NCBI GenBank assembly: GCA_009667805.1
Contig: CM019064.1
Span: 379,003,120 to 379,067,119 of the forward strand
Reading direction: 5' to 3'
DNA from: Leptobrachium leishanense
Lineage: Eukaryota > Chordata > Amphibia > Anura > Megophryidae
DNA: 64,000 nucleotides
Part shown: piece by piece, positions 34,862 through 46,775 of the stretch
Numbering within the stretch: position 1 is the first letter of the stretch
How the letters are laid out: the number at the start of each line of letters is the position of its first letter
The notes under the pieces: model-generated
Databases searched by the model: none
Told to the model about the DNA's origin: nothing
Seen by the model: the letters and a program-made list of their open reading frames with translations, nothing else
Translations under genes and position numbers: made by a program

Positions 34862-34948
34862 GAAGTTTTGAAATGGGACTTCAATTTTACATCTGCCTAT
34901 ATAGTATAGGTGGATGTAAAATTGAAGTCCAATTTCAAAACTTCTTAT
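34862..34948. repeat. Near-perfect 87-bp palindrome
   Basis: GAAGTTTTGAAATGGGACTT…TTTTACATC pairs with GATGTAAAA…AAGTCCAATTTCAAAACTTC around the AT-rich centre CTATATAGTATAGG. There is a single mismatch in the outer arm. No duplicated flank was noted. It may be a tiny foldback element or a cruciform-prone site. Confidence 0.8.
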
Positions 34949-36264
34949 TTTATTTTTTTTTTTATGTTTTGAATAATGGTTTCAGCGAGAGTATCTGTGG
35001 TAATACAAGGCATCCATACCTAATAACCTCAGGACCTTTTGGTTTACTAAAGACTTTTATTGTAAACCTCTGAGTAAAGATTTCAGGCAAATTGCATGGT
35101 ATGAAACCAGTGTCTCTGGATTCTGGCAAATCATAAAATGCATAGAATACTTTTAAGATACGCAAGGCTGTAATTTTACTATTCATGTATGATCAAATAT
35201 TTCTTGTTTGTACTTTAACTGCCCACCCATTTTCTAAAATTCCTTGCCTCTTTCTATACTCGTTTATTGGTGATTGTTCCATTATGCTGGCTTGTTTTGT
35301 CACGTGCATAATTTGCAAAAAGTGGAAGAGTGCCACGTTCTACATTTTTTTATTCATGATTTCTGAAAGACAAAAAGCAAATCGTGGTTCCTTTTTTTTT
35401 TGTTTTTAATGGTCTGAAGTAATGGGAATGAGCGAAAAACCTGTAGTTCGAAGAGCCTTCATAAATCCGGTTGTAGTTGGGTCACAGTACTAGTTCTACT
35501 CACCCATGTTTGCCACAGGTGGGCAGTGCTTTGGTGTCCCTAATGCTCTTCCACCAAAAACAATCCACTCCAATCGAACAGCTCCTGTTCCCTCTTACTG
35601 CATAACCTACTAGACTGAGACCATCACTTTTCAAATTGCCAAGTTTCTGTATTCCTTCACATGGAGTCAACGTGGCTCAGACTAGTAAAATGCAAGATTT
35701 GTAATATCAAGACATCACCCCGCTTTTTCCATTCAATAAATTTGGACTATTTGTCATTGCCATTCTTTGAATACCACGATGTTGGCAGTTTAGGTGAATG
35801 CAGGTTATGTTGTCAGCTAGACTTTTTTTTAACCACCTACCGTTTAGGTATAGAAGCTGTAAAAACAAGCTTTGGAAAGGATCATTGAGATGGTACAAAG
35901 GATTGTTTTGGTAGACACCAGATGTGTGCCAGAAATGGATTGATGCACAGTGGGGAGTGTCCATGCCAGAATAGCGAACTGGAACTGTACACTAAACACA
36001 AACGACACTGTTGGATATCAGACATTAAATCCATTTTTATCTACACAACATACAGTATCCATTGATTCCAGTTAATTCCACTGTCCTTAGGGGAAAGTAC
36101 CTGTGTATTGATCATAAATTTAAGTTACCAATGTTGAATCCCCTTCTTCCAATGTCGGGAAGTAAAAAATGTCATTGACCTCTGTAAACTAAGCACCCGC
36201 TGATATATAATGGTCTTTATGTCATCCCAGACCTCAAATGATTATACTGGAGTGCGGCGTCTTT
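34949..36264. other. Unassigned non-coding stretch
   Basis: The sequence is AT-rich with T runs at about 34948-34962 and 35390-35405. No exon or repeat ends were recognised. Confidence 0.45.
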
Positions 36265-36272
36265 ATCTAGAG

Positions 36273-36447
36273 CCGTGTCTCCCAACCTTAGTTTTAAAGT
36301 ACCCCTAACAGGTCAGGTTTGCCAGATATCTGAAGCACATGTGATATGATGTGCTGCTCAGTGATTGTAGAATTCAGTCTGAATTTCTGCAAGGGGATCC
36401 TTAAAATCTGGCCTGTTGGAACTTGAGCACAGGCTTGGAAACCACTG
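36273..36447. mobile_element. hAT MITE family G, perfect duplication
   Basis: ATCTAGAG is duplicated at 36265-36272 and 36448-36455. The ends are CCGTGTCTCCCAACCTTAG and CTTGGAAACCACTG. The interior GCCAGATATCTGAAGCACAT is shared with family G. Length is 175 bp. Confidence 0.87.
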
Positions 36448-36455
36448 ATCTAGAG

Positions 36456-38247
36456 GGTAAACCTTTGCATCCTCAAACGGTGTCAGGCTCCAAGACAGTG
36501 ATCTTCAATCGCTTCACCTGAAACTCAACCCACCCCCCCCCCTCCCCAAACCTGAACCTGTCTGTTTGAAATTAGGAATATCTTTGTATTCGGTTGTCTT
36601 TTCCACCCTTTATTCAACGCAAAGATCTGTTTTCAGGTGTCCTGGGATTAATATTTCAACCAGCTTTGCAATAGTAATTTTAAGAGCCCTGAAAAGGCAG
36701 AGAGGACAGCCTTGCTATTTGGGGTATATGTGTATATATTTTTTCTTTTTTACATGCATCGCTGGCCTTTTCTACCACCTATACTTTGCAATCAGGGTTT
36801 TTGCATTTTCTTACCTTTTTTGTAGGCTTATTAACTGAATGTTTGACAAGGAAAATAAGGCATCTTATTACAATCTGTGTTTTGTGCCCTTACTACTTTT
36901 TAATTTGTCTCAGAACATCCGTGTTCTCTCTAGGAATAGCGGAGGAACTGTCAAGACACTGTTCCTTTTAAACTTAATCTGACATTCCAGTCTTGTCCAG
37001 ATATGGGTTGGTGTGAGTGTATTAAGAGGAAAAAAATGTTGTGTATATCTGGGTGGAGATTTGTCCCCTGCTCTTTTCCGGAGGCCAGGGTTACAAGCCA
37101 GGCACCAGCCATAGGATAATGCTACCATTTCCGACATTTCAGCTGGAATCTGTTTGTGAAAGGAGAACAATGCAATTCTAGCCATTAACCCAATGGAATC
37201 CGATGCATCTTTCAGGAGCCATTGTGTTCTTTCCAGACATTAATGTAGTGAAGAGCCTGAAAACTTCACAAGGGACGGATGTTCATGTAGATGGTTGATG
37301 CAATTGCTCAAAAATGCCCAAAGAATGGAGTGGAAATGGGAAGTTTGGCCATTTCCTGCTGGGAGGAGGACTTCTAGTATGCAATAGAATTCCACAAAAT
37401 GATGTAAAAACTAATGCGTATGCAACTGTAATGTTTAAGTTTGCTTAACTTGTGCTGTAACCGCCAAAAGACTGAATCTAGCTTTCTTTAACCAGATATC
37501 CCTGTTTAGGCATTTCATGGAGTTAGGGGTGTGTTTACTCTGCCGTCGACGGTCCATATTAATTGTCAAATAAAACTGTCCAACTTTACACAGTGAGATT
37601 TCATTTAATAGTATCTTCAATTCCTTGAAAAGCCGAACTACAGTATATAAATCTCAACTCAAAATTTGTTATGACTGCACATGCCTATTATTCACTCACT
37701 ATTAACTCAGCAAACTTAACCAGGAAATGCGCATTTCCTGGTTATCTTCTAATTTGCAGTTGCTAAGTCTCCAGGTTCACACTGAGCACTATAACAAAGC
37801 TCTCTGACTAAAACAACCATTTAAAGCATCATAAAACACCCTTGGTAACCTTCCCCTTAAGTCCAGACCCCACAATGCTCTTTTCCGCCCCTCCCTACAA
37901 ATAAACAGCACAGCAGTGTATCATGGAACAACAAATAACAGTTGCTCTAGTCTAGTGGTTCCTTTTTTTTTAAAATTTTTTTTTATTTTTTTATCCCAAC
38001 TAGAATAATTTACCCATCATGTTCTGAGGATGATAGTTGACAGAATTGTAAAAGCCAAGGCTGCCACCAGAAATTTTGCAGCTTTGTACTGAACTATTGG
38101 TAGCACGCCGCACCATTTCCTTGCTAATACACACATTTTGGCCAAAATATTTGTTGACTGTTTGTGAGAAGTTTAATATTTGTGATAAATGCATAGCTCC
38201 TCCCTCTGAGCCGCTGGACTCATTAACAAATCATCGGCGATCACCCC
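36456..38247. other. Unassigned non-coding stretch
   Basis: C runs occur at about 36532-36546. A T-rich block lies at 37960-37995. No exon with splice sites and no transposon ends were recognised. Confidence 0.45.
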
Positions 38248-38250
38248 TAA

Positions 38251-38568
38251 GGCTGGCGGCACACGAGCATACTGTACTGCGTCCATTACGGATGCACTTT
38301 TTGACAGGAGATGGTGTGTACTATATAAAGTGCGTCTAACGTCTGTCTCCACACCCTAGGAAAATACAGGGTGGCATTGTTTCTGCGTCTGTTTTAGCTT
38401 TTTCACGTCTATTATTTTTGCGTCCGTTGCTATATGCGTTGCCCGTCTGTGAACAAGTGCACAGGTGCTTCGTGTGGTGTGTTTAATTGACTCCTTTTAT
38501 AAAGCTATGACGGACGGCAAACAGTGCAGTCAGACAGGCGCAAAATGTTTGCTCGTGTGCCGCCAGCC
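38251..38568. mobile_element. MITE-C with clean TAA duplication
   Basis: This 318-bp element begins GGCTGGCGGCACACGAGCA and ends TGCTCGTGTGCCGCCAGCC, a nearly perfect inverted repeat. TAA flanks both sides (38248-38250, 38569-38571). The ends resemble MITE-A and MITE-B (GGCTGG…ACGAGC) but the interior differs. The 3-bp TWA duplication points to the same Harbinger-like group. Confidence 0.85.
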
Positions 38569-38571
38569 TAA

Positions 38572-39284
38572 GTTGGGGCAACAATTTTAATTTTTTACCC
38601 TCCTGAATTCTGTTTTCCAAAACTGCACTTTGAATTTATTGCGACCTTCTATCGTGTAACCTATAATGCAACCGCATGAGATCTGTAGAAGACTTTTAGA
38701 AGTTAAGCTTACATGATGTTTTTGAGCAAACTGAGCAGGTGAATTGTGTATGCAAGCTTGATCCTGTGTGTGCAAACCTTTTCAATGGAGACCTAAAATC
38801 TAAAGTTATAATATAGGGTTAAACATTAACCTCATCCTTCCACACCATGCAATCATCATGTTTTAACCCAAAGTACTGGGTGCACGGGCAAGATGCTTAC
38901 CAGACGTATTACAGGTATTGAACAGCACGCACCTGTGGTAATAACACTTAATAGAGGGCTGTTAAAGCTTTTTAGCTTGGACACCTGTGGGCTCATAGAA
39001 GCCTTGGGAAAGTAATAAGCTACACATGTGGTAATCGGACAGGTATGAGAGCCTTTTATTGTAACTGCTCATACCTCCCTGCACCTGGTGAGGGGGGGGG
39101 GGTGCGAGGTCTCGTAGCCTCACGTCAGAGTTTTACTTTTTTGAAAAAGCTAGGTTTATGTGGGTTATAGTGAATTTGAGGAGTTCAGTGACCAATGTAA
39201 CTTTTTTATTCAGTCTGTAGCTCATTACAAAATAATGGCAGATAAAAGGCCTTTTATTTAAATTAAAAAAAACTTTTTTATTTC
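38572..39284. other. Unassigned non-coding stretch
   Basis: A G run lies at about 39091-39101. No exon or transposon signature was recognised. Confidence 0.45.
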
Positions 39285-39385
39285 TTCCAAGTTGTTGGCG
39301 CTATATAAATGACCGTTTCCGCAGCACTTTACAATAACCAAAGGGAACAAGATACAGATAAATGGACATGGGGCTCCAAGTGTTT
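39285..39385 (-). mobile_element. LINE-III tail, antisense
   Basis: GTTGGCGCTATATAAATGAC…GTTTCCGCAGCACTTTAC…AGGGAACAAGATACAG is close to the reverse complement of the tail at 8790-8860, apart from the first block, which reads the same way. Only about 100 bp remains. Confidence 0.6.
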
Positions 39386-40318
39386 CCATCCTATTACATT
39401 CTTCTCACTAATGTTAGCGCTCACCTGTGTGAGCGTTAACGTTGGCCCTAGCGTGGGTGCACCGTATTACGATCCAAACGCTAACAGGTTAAAAAAACCT
39501 GTTAACGATTGGAATCTTGCACTTTTCAGCGCGAGGTTACTGTGCTTTGTGCTCCCTATGCTTAACATGGGAGTGCAAAGAGTTAATTAGCGTTGGTATA
39601 ATGTAATAACGCTAAACTACTGTCCGACTGCGGTTAACTTAACAGATCCCGCTGCTGCAGAATCCATCAGCACCAGCAGAACCACCCCCCCCCGCCCCAT
39701 TGATCAGATACTCTCCTCCTATCCTGCAGCTCCAACCGCCTCTGTCTGCTGGGAGCAGGGAGAGACTGGGGGGTTAAGTCCCCCGTCTCCCTCTGCGGAT
39801 CACTACGCTGACCTGCCGGACTGGCACCACTATATTTCTGCTTGTATACATAAAACATCCTCTGCCTGAAAATCCCTCCCCTCACTTAAAGAAAGTGTAC
39901 CATTTCGAAGGTTTCATTTTAAACTCCAGGGCACTGAAATATCCATTTAATTACCTCTCATGCCAACTTTTTCTCAATGTCCTCCCCTCTCCAGTTTCCC
40001 CACTTTTTTTTTTTTTTTTTTTAATCCCCATAAATTCGAGTCCCTCCATTACTTTGGACTTGCTGCACATGGAGAGATTAATCTCTGTCTATATTTTTGT
40101 ATACAACTCGAAATGGAAATTTCTTCCCTCTTTCACCAAAACATTTGGCTCCTAGGGTTTTAGTTTTTGCCAACCTATATTTTTATCTGACAAAGACAAC
40201 TAATGGGCAACCAGATCTGTTGGTTTTCTATTCAAATTCGGAGTTAAAGTCCTTGGGAGGTTACATTGGTGGTCATAAGCTTTTTTGCTGTTTCTAAATA
40301 AATCACTTTATTCTATAG
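39386..40318. other. Unassigned; small hairpin at 39480-39510
   Basis: CGCTAACAGGTTAAAAAAACCTGTTAACG at about 39479-39508 forms a hairpin. A C run lies at 39685-39695 and a T run at 40004-40022. No exon was recognised. Confidence 0.45.
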
Positions 40319-41412
40319 AGAAGAATGGCAGCGCTTCCTTCAAAAGTGGCTCTTCTCTCCCAATCTTCACACTTTAGCTGTGGATGTGTACCTCAAATAA
40401 AACAAAATATACTGTAGCGTAGTAGGTTGGTCTCCACACGCCTAACAAAAATGAGAGGGAATACTCACATTTTGGGGTGTCTCTCACACTTGATGTAGTC
40501 AGCAACCGGTGATATTCTTAAGGAGTACCGGATCTCCCGAACATCCAGCCAAGATCCTTTGTGTGCCAAATGAGGCCAGGATTCACGGGATATAAAAAAA
40601 AGTTGAATTTGTTAAAATAAAAGACTGCGCAAATACACCCAAATGCGTTTCGCGATAGAAATCTCTTCCTCAGTAGGTGTAAAGTCCATTAACAGATGAA
40701 AAACTACTTAGTCTTTACCGTAATTATAAGTCCAATAGTGAAAGGGTTTTTTTTTTTTTTTTTTTTGGCGCCTAACTGTAATACATAATACACTTCCATG
40801 ACAATTCGTGCGCACATAAATTAGAACATTTTAAATTTGAACTAATGCTTAAAACATAAAAGAATAAGTGAATGAATAAGTAAAAAACGTCATTTTATGT
40901 GCGACTGACCCACACGGTGTCTCGATTGGAATGCACGAATTGTCATGGAAGTGTGTTACGTATTACTGTTAGGCGTCAAACAAAATCGAGGACGCTTTCG
41001 TTTTCACGATTAGTCTTTACCATAATTATAAATCCATGTACTTTCAACAGTTAATGGACTTTACACCTACTGAGGAAGCGATTTTCTATCACAAAACGCA
41101 TTGGAGTATTTGCCTGGTCTTTTATTTTAACAATTCAACTTTTTTTTTTTTTATATTCCGTGTATCCTGGCCTCATTTGGCACACGAAGGATCTGTGCTG
41201 GATGTTTGGGAGATCCGTTGCGCCTTTAAGAATATCACCGATTGCTGACTAAATCAAGTGTCTGAGACGCCCCAAAATGTGAGGTGTATTCCCTCATTTT
41301 TAACTGTGTGGAGACCAATCTACTACGCTATGGTATATTTTGTTTTGAGGTACACATCCACAGCTAAAGTGAGAAGAGACACTTTTGAAGGAAGCGCTGC
41401 CATTCTTCTTCC
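40319..41412. repeat. 1.1-kb near-palindrome (foldback) before exon 2
   Basis: The left arm (about 40319-40810) pairs with the right arm (about 40930-41412) along nearly its full length. The outermost match is AGAATGGCAGCGCTTCCTTC / GAAGGAAGCGCTGCCATTCT. Inner matches include CTCAGTAGGTGTAAAGTCCA / TGGACTTTACACCTACTGAG and ATGACAATTCGTGC / GCACGAATTGTCAT. Arms differ by scattered substitutions and indels, roughly 10% by eye. The loop is about 120 bp. No coding sequence and no clear target duplication. The right arm ends about 310 bp before the exon 2 acceptor. Confidence 0.88.
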
Positions 41413-41724
41413 CTATTCTTCTACACCGGTGGTTTGGATATTCTACCACATGGAGGGGGGACAGCTGCTGATTCATTTTAACACCTAAGAGCCCTGATTT
41501 TCTGCGTAGCCTTGTATTTAAACCTATTACGCTGATTGTGTTTGCTATTGACAATCGCTCGAATTTCTCTTCGTATACAGACCAATTTTTACTGCATTGC
41601 CTTTTGTACACGGACCAATTTTTACTGCATCTTATTAAAAACCGCCCCTAGGTGGTGCCAGTGATACAGTGCTCTTTTTTTTTTTTTTTTTAATCTAATC
41701 TATATATTTTTATTTATTTTACAG

Positions 41725-41855
41725 TGTCAGCATTTTGATTGGGGCCCCCAAAGCAAATACCAGCCAACCTGATGTGGTTGAAGGAGGAGCAGTTTATTAT
41801 TGTCCCTGGAAGAATGATGACCGGAACTGCACAGCAATTGAATTTGACACAGCTG
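41725..41855 (+). CDS. ITGA5: Integrin alpha-5 exon 2 (partial CDS)
   Basis: This 131-nt exon has its acceptor after TTTTACAG and its donor before GTACGG. One base completes a codon from exon 1, then 43 codons follow and one base is left over. The translation begins [14 protein letters not shown], an FG-GAP-type strand of propeller blade 1, and holds the 'YYCPW…NC' cysteine pair that forms a disulfide in integrin alpha chains. Two N-glycosylation sequons are visible (NTS and NCT). Exon 1, with the signal peptide and the FNLD-type mature start, was not found upstream. Confidence 0.95.
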
Positions 41856-42483
41856 GTACGGTACTGTACATTGTCTAAACTTGGACAACTGACAAATCAC
41901 ATACCAAGTAGACTTTTATTATGTGTTGGCTGACGGTCTTTTGGAAAACCAAAGTTCTCCTGTGCTTTACTGATTCTTTTTAGAATTCTTTGGGTGCCAA
42001 GTAGAACTCAACTTGTGAGTATGAATACCACAACCTAAGCATTAGGGTACCGATCACCTTGTGATAAAGTCAAGTCCTACTAGAGTCTCTTCCTAAAAAT
42101 TGTAAGGTACAGCATGCATTTTTGGGTCACTCTTGTTTTTCTGATAGAACATGCATGGTTTTTATTTTTGGGATTGTAACTGTCTTTAAAGCAATTTTGG
42201 CTCTTTTGCATATAAATCTAGACCAATTACTCCTAAAAATGCATAGGTTCAGATGTTCCACAAAAAACCTCAATCATACTCTGCACTTCCAATGGTATTA
42301 ACGAAAAGAAGTGAAACTTCAGGCAGACCTTCCTAAAAGTGTTTTTTTTTCTCTCAACTTGCCCTTATTACCGTTAGCCAGTGCTAGACTTTAGGGTTAC
42401 TGACCATTTAATGACGTGGTGCAGTGAGGTAGCAATCCTGAGTGCACAGAGCTGCAAATGTGCAGTGCCAAATCTATCATTAA
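41856..42483 (+). other. ITGA5: Start of intron 2, no other feature seen
   Basis: Sequence between the exon 2 donor and the first intronic MITE. No alternative exon or repeat was recognised. Confidence 0.5.
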
Positions 42484-42845
42484 GGCTAGGGTCAGACTAA
42501 TGCATTTTTCGCAAATGCATGGACGTACTTTTTCCCGGAATACGCGATAGTGGTCATACGATGCGCAATTACAGATCCAAACCAGGAAACTTGGTATCTG
42601 GACGGTTATGTTGGCCAGACATGAGCAGTGTCTGACTTTGCCTAATCACGCACACACGCTGCTATGCGGACGCAGCGCACTATGTACGTCAGTACTAGCG
42701 GTTCAATGTTCGTTTGCCGCTTGCGTTGCACGGCCAAACTTTCGTGCGGCCGTACTTCATGTGTGGGCCTGCGTTGGACGTCATTTGCTGCTACCACGGC
42801 CATCATAAAGTGCGGATAAACGCACGTTCGCACTGCGTTCGTCTG
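42484..42845 (+). mobile_element. MITE-A copy 6 in intron 2, right end truncated
   Basis: After TAA it begins GGCTAGGGTCAGACTAATGC and shares the MITE-A interior (GACGCAGCGCACTATGTACG, GCACGTTCGCACTGCGTTCG). It stops at GTTCGTCTG without the final ACCCTAGCC, so the right terminus is deleted. Confidence 0.75.
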
Positions 42846-43161
42846 TGCTTTATGAAACCTGCTACATTCATGACATGGGATATTGCAGAACATGTAGTTT
42901 TTATCATCTCGTTTATGTTAACCACTTGACACTGAAGAACATGCAGTTGCATCATCAGACATGTGCACAACCATTTTTTTTTTTATTTTTTTTTGTTCAG
43001 GATCAATTTGGTTTTGGTACATTCATTATGTTACCGTGATTCAGAATGATTAGTTCAGACGATCGGTGATTCATTATTTTGTTTTTATTGGTAATTCGTT
43101 TTTTGAACCAATTTGTATTTTTTATTTTGGAATGTGAAACGGGTGAATTGACTAAATTTAC

Positions 43162-43913
43162 TAGGTTATTCAAAGGGATCTGAAAGGTAACCGAACAGTG
43201 AAATTCAGCGCATGGTTACCTTTCCTGGCCATACAGCTATTCTGAGAGCAGGCAGTTCGCCAAATGTTGGCGAATTGCCTGCACATACGGTGCCTGTTCG
43301 TTGCCTGTTCAAGGGCAGTGAAATCCCCATAGAGAAGCAATGCTTCATCTATTCAGAGAACACAAAACAGCAGTGAAAAGTTGCTGAATTGTCCTGCTGT
43401 TCAGTGGTTTAATTCGACAGGTTTTCTCAGGCGAATCCCATAGGCTTCAATGTTAAAAATATTCCTGTTTTTAATTAAAGATCTAATAAACAGTTGACTT
43501 ATAATATTCTGCAGTAAAAAATTTTTTATAGCCACTTTTTTAATCGTTTTTTCTCTTCTGTAACAGCCCTTTTTATTATCATTCATTGGATCTTATATTC
43601 ATTTTCGTTCTGTAGCTTCTTTGCAAACAGCATTTCACGCTTTTCTTTCACTCCATTCGTCTGCAGTGTCGGCATTTTCCGGCGGCTTCTCGGGTTTCTC
43701 TGGCGTGTTCGGCTTTGATACAGATGTTTTTGCGGGCTTCGGTGTGCGTTCGCCAGGTTTTGCGGCGGCTTTTCCCTGCACTACGACGGCCCTGTGGTGC
43801 TTGCTGAACACACCGCAGGGTCGCCAATGTGGGATCGCCAAATCGCACCGAATTTAAGAGAACGAAAAGTCACCGAACGTGCGGTGACTTTTCGATTCTC
43901 TTTGAATAACCCT
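43162..43913. mobile_element. MITE-E copy 2, uninterrupted
   Basis: This element of about 750 bp runs from GGTTATTCAAAGGGATCTG to CGATTCTCTTTGAATAACC. Near the ends are inverted hairpins GGTAACCGAA…GGTTACC and GAAAAGTCACCG…CGGTGACTTTTC. It is the reverse orientation of the copy at 16266-18308 and lacks the 1.18-kb TTAA insert. It is non-coding. Confidence 0.8.
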
Positions 43914-43924
43914 GTAAAATAGTG

Positions 43925-44520
43925 GTTAAAAAAATCTTAATTCCCCCCCCCCCCCCCCCCCTGTTTTTTGCTGAAATCTATTCAGTGCCAAGGACGGCAG
44001 CTACCCTTGGTGCTGAAAGCCATTCAGCACATTGGATGCCAGCTCTGTACTGAATAGATTTTTAGCTCCGTGGGGCTATGGAGTTCTGCGGAGCTGCTAT
44101 TCGTGTTTGTCACCTGCTGAAGGAAAGAAAACAAAACACTGTTCAGCAAAGAAAAAAGCCTGGTTTTGAAATTGGGAATCCAAAAATTTGCCTAAAAAAA
44201 TAAACTGAAATAAATATTTAATAAAACCAGGGAATCTCTTTTTTGGGATTATTTTGTACAGCTGGTATCTGTATTGTACTTTATTACTGGCTATTTTCAT
44301 TGAAGTACTGGTTGTTCTGTTTTATTTTCGAAGACTAGCATTTATATCCCAAAAAAATAGACTTTTTGCTGCAAATCAAAAGAAATGTTTAATAAAACCG
44401 GGAATATATATATTTTTTTTTTTACACTGAAATTATGGGATTTTCTTGTTTTAAAGCTGTCGCACTAACCACCGAAAATCATGGGAATTTGGGTGCTGTT
44501 CGGCATTCTGAATAGATTAG
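43925..44520. repeat. Second MITE-E-related block, degraded
   Basis: 'GACTTTTTGCTGCAAATCAAAAG', 'AATAAAACCGGGAATATA' and 'CTAACCACCGAAAATCATGG' at 44355-44490 match 17948-18080 of the interrupted MITE-E. It begins after a run of about 18 C at 43945. Termini are not defined. Confidence 0.55.
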
Positions 44521-44779
44521 CCAATGAATTGATCCGTAAAAACGAAATCCGTTTTTATACAGTTATCGTTCCGTATTTCGAAAGCCCTTCCGAAATGCGA
44601 ATCGGGAAAAATTAGTCTGAATTTTGATACGTAATGAAACGCACATCTCTCCTCAATGTCCCCATTAATTGTGGGTGATGTCCCCTGTACATCCCATGCC
44701 TCCAATCACCTGCAGATCGTTCCTCCTGGCAAGTGGTACGCAGAAAGAATGGCCAGAGATGGAGAACATCAGAAAAGCT

Positions 44780-45190
44780 CTTGAAGGGACGCTACCACTT
44801 GCACATGTAATCTAGTTACAGCTTATGTATTACAAATAAAACCACCATATAAAAACACACTTTTTTTTTTCTTTGAAGTAATTGCATGTGAAAAGGAAAA
44901 ATAAAGTTAGGTTTTGATCTCTTGTTTTAGTTTGTATTTTTCCCCTGATGCAACGTTTACCTGATAGCTCTGTGGATCTTGTTTTATTCTGCAGCATTTA
45001 AACCGTTAATGAGGTGGAGGATGGAATGTTTACATAAGGCTGCAAGGAGTGTATTGTTCTCTAGGCTAACTGGGATACAACAGGGAGCGTAAAACTTCTA
45101 ATCTACCTCCTGGTGATGTTCTTTGAATACATCTCACACAATACGACGATTGTCCCATAGATTCCATTCTAAGACCAAAGCCAGGTAGTG
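44780..45190 (+). repeat. Sister copy of the repeat at 32885-33930
   Basis: It is collinear with 32885-33930 but without the two insertions: GGGACGCTACCACTTGCACA, ATTACAAATAAAACCACC, TCTCTTGTTTTAG, TGAGGTGGAGGATGGAATG, GTGATGTTCTTTGAATACATC. It serves as the empty-site reference for those insertions. Confidence 0.75.
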
Positions 45191-45559
45191 TGATGGAAAG
45201 CTACTGTGGGGGGGGGAGAGGGTTCAGTTTACAACACAATAGATCACACAATGGATGTGCCCAGTGACACGGAGTAAAATCTTTTCTTAACCTAACGAAC
45301 AAAAAACAAATCACATGTAAAAGATCAGCAGCATAAAATAAACGGACATTTAAGTTGGGTGATTTAGTACAGTAATGTTTTAAAGGGACATTCTGGAATT
45401 GAAACAGAAGTGGAGACTGCAAAGCTTGACGTCTCACCACCTGGTTTTTAGCTTTTGAGACCCTTCATGTTCAGTGTCTTCTCCCCTGGTACTCTTCCAG
45501 GAAGAGGGCACTTGCTGCAGTACTCTGCATCATGAAACACCTTTGACATAGTCATCACG

Positions 45560-46185
45560 ACAAGCAGGGCTTGAGTCGCGTGGGAACGGCGTTCCTGCAC
45601 TTCTCCTCCTGCAGCGGGAACGCGTGTTCCCGCTGTCGGCACATTTATCGCTGGGGCTGCTAGCGGAATGCATTTACTGCATTTCTCTAGTAGCCACCAC
45701 GACAGGTGCTCGAACACGCGGCCTGAGTGCCTGCCTGCTACCAAGTGCAACCGCCGTCCTCAGCCTTGTGAAGGCTGTGACGCGGCCTACAGCTGAGATC
45801 TTGAGAGATCGTGTCACAGCCTCCAGAAGCCGGCGGCCGCGTGCAGGAGCACACTGGTGCTTGAGGTCTGAAATGGGTGTATATAATTCTGGGGGTCCTC
45901 CTGTGTATACTGAAACGGGCTGTCTAGTGGAAGCTGATGAACCTCCTCCAAGGCACAGGGAACCCCTCCACAGAAAGCATTATTTTACGGAGAGGGTGGT
46001 GGATGCATGGAACAGTCTTCCAGTTGTAGTGGTAGAGGCCAAAACAGTAATTGAATTTAAGCAAGCATGGGATAGGCATAAGGCTATCCTAAACAAAAGA
46101 TAAATCCAGGTAAAGTATCCATGTAATTGGGCAGACTAGATGGGCCGAAAGGTTCTTATCTGCCGACATTTTACTATGTTTCTAT
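45560..46185 (+). mobile_element. LINE-IV 3' fragment
   Basis: The + strand encodes 'YFTERVVDAWNSLPVVVVEAK…EFKQAWDRHKAIL' at about 45985-46100, the C-terminal module of CR1/L2-type LINEs. A 3' UTR follows with 'GGGCAGACTAGATGGGCCG' and 'TTCTTATCTGCCGACATTT'. This terminal motif is common in frog and fish LINE copies. The upstream half (45560-45880) is GC-rich repeat sequence of unclear origin. The copy is truncated. Confidence 0.75.
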
Positions 46186-46775
46186 TCTCAAGTGTGGCAG
46201 AGCACCCATGGACAGCCAGGAGGAAAGACTTTAGGCACACATTGACCAGTTAACGTTAAAGGAACCTTGTCACAACCACATTCGTTTACGTCTCACAAGA
46301 ATATGTAATTTGATCTACTATAGAGGAATAAAGGACAAAGCTTGTAATGCTGTAAATATTAGAACTACTTAGTAATGTTTTTTGCATGACTTGGCATGAA
46401 CTGAACAAGGGATCGACAGGAATATTTGTGGTGCCTGACTCCCTATTTTACATGTGTTTGTCACACATGAAGTAGTACTAATACGGTTTCCCAGCTGGGC
46501 TAGTCAAATAAAAGTCTTAAAATATTGCCTCCGCACAACTCTTCTCCCCCCCCCCCCCCGCGCTTGACAGATACATTTTAAGAGTTACGTTTAATGCCTT
46601 TAGGCAACCACATGAAGGCATCTGATCTGCGTTGCCAGTTGTGACAGCTGTCAGAACTCCAGTACTTTAATGTGTTTTCTTGTCGTTGTTACAGTGCTTA
46701 TTTTTTAAAAATTCAAAGTTTTTGAAAATCTACATAACCCATGTAGATGTAACACTTTGAGAGGTGTCCTTTTTA

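Noticed and set aside
43621..43857. Open frame with Gly/Phe-rich repeats (AFSGGFSGFSGVFGF…)
   Set aside because: It lies inside MITE-E copy 2 and is read from non-coding MITE sequence. The matching region of the other copy is not open in the same way.
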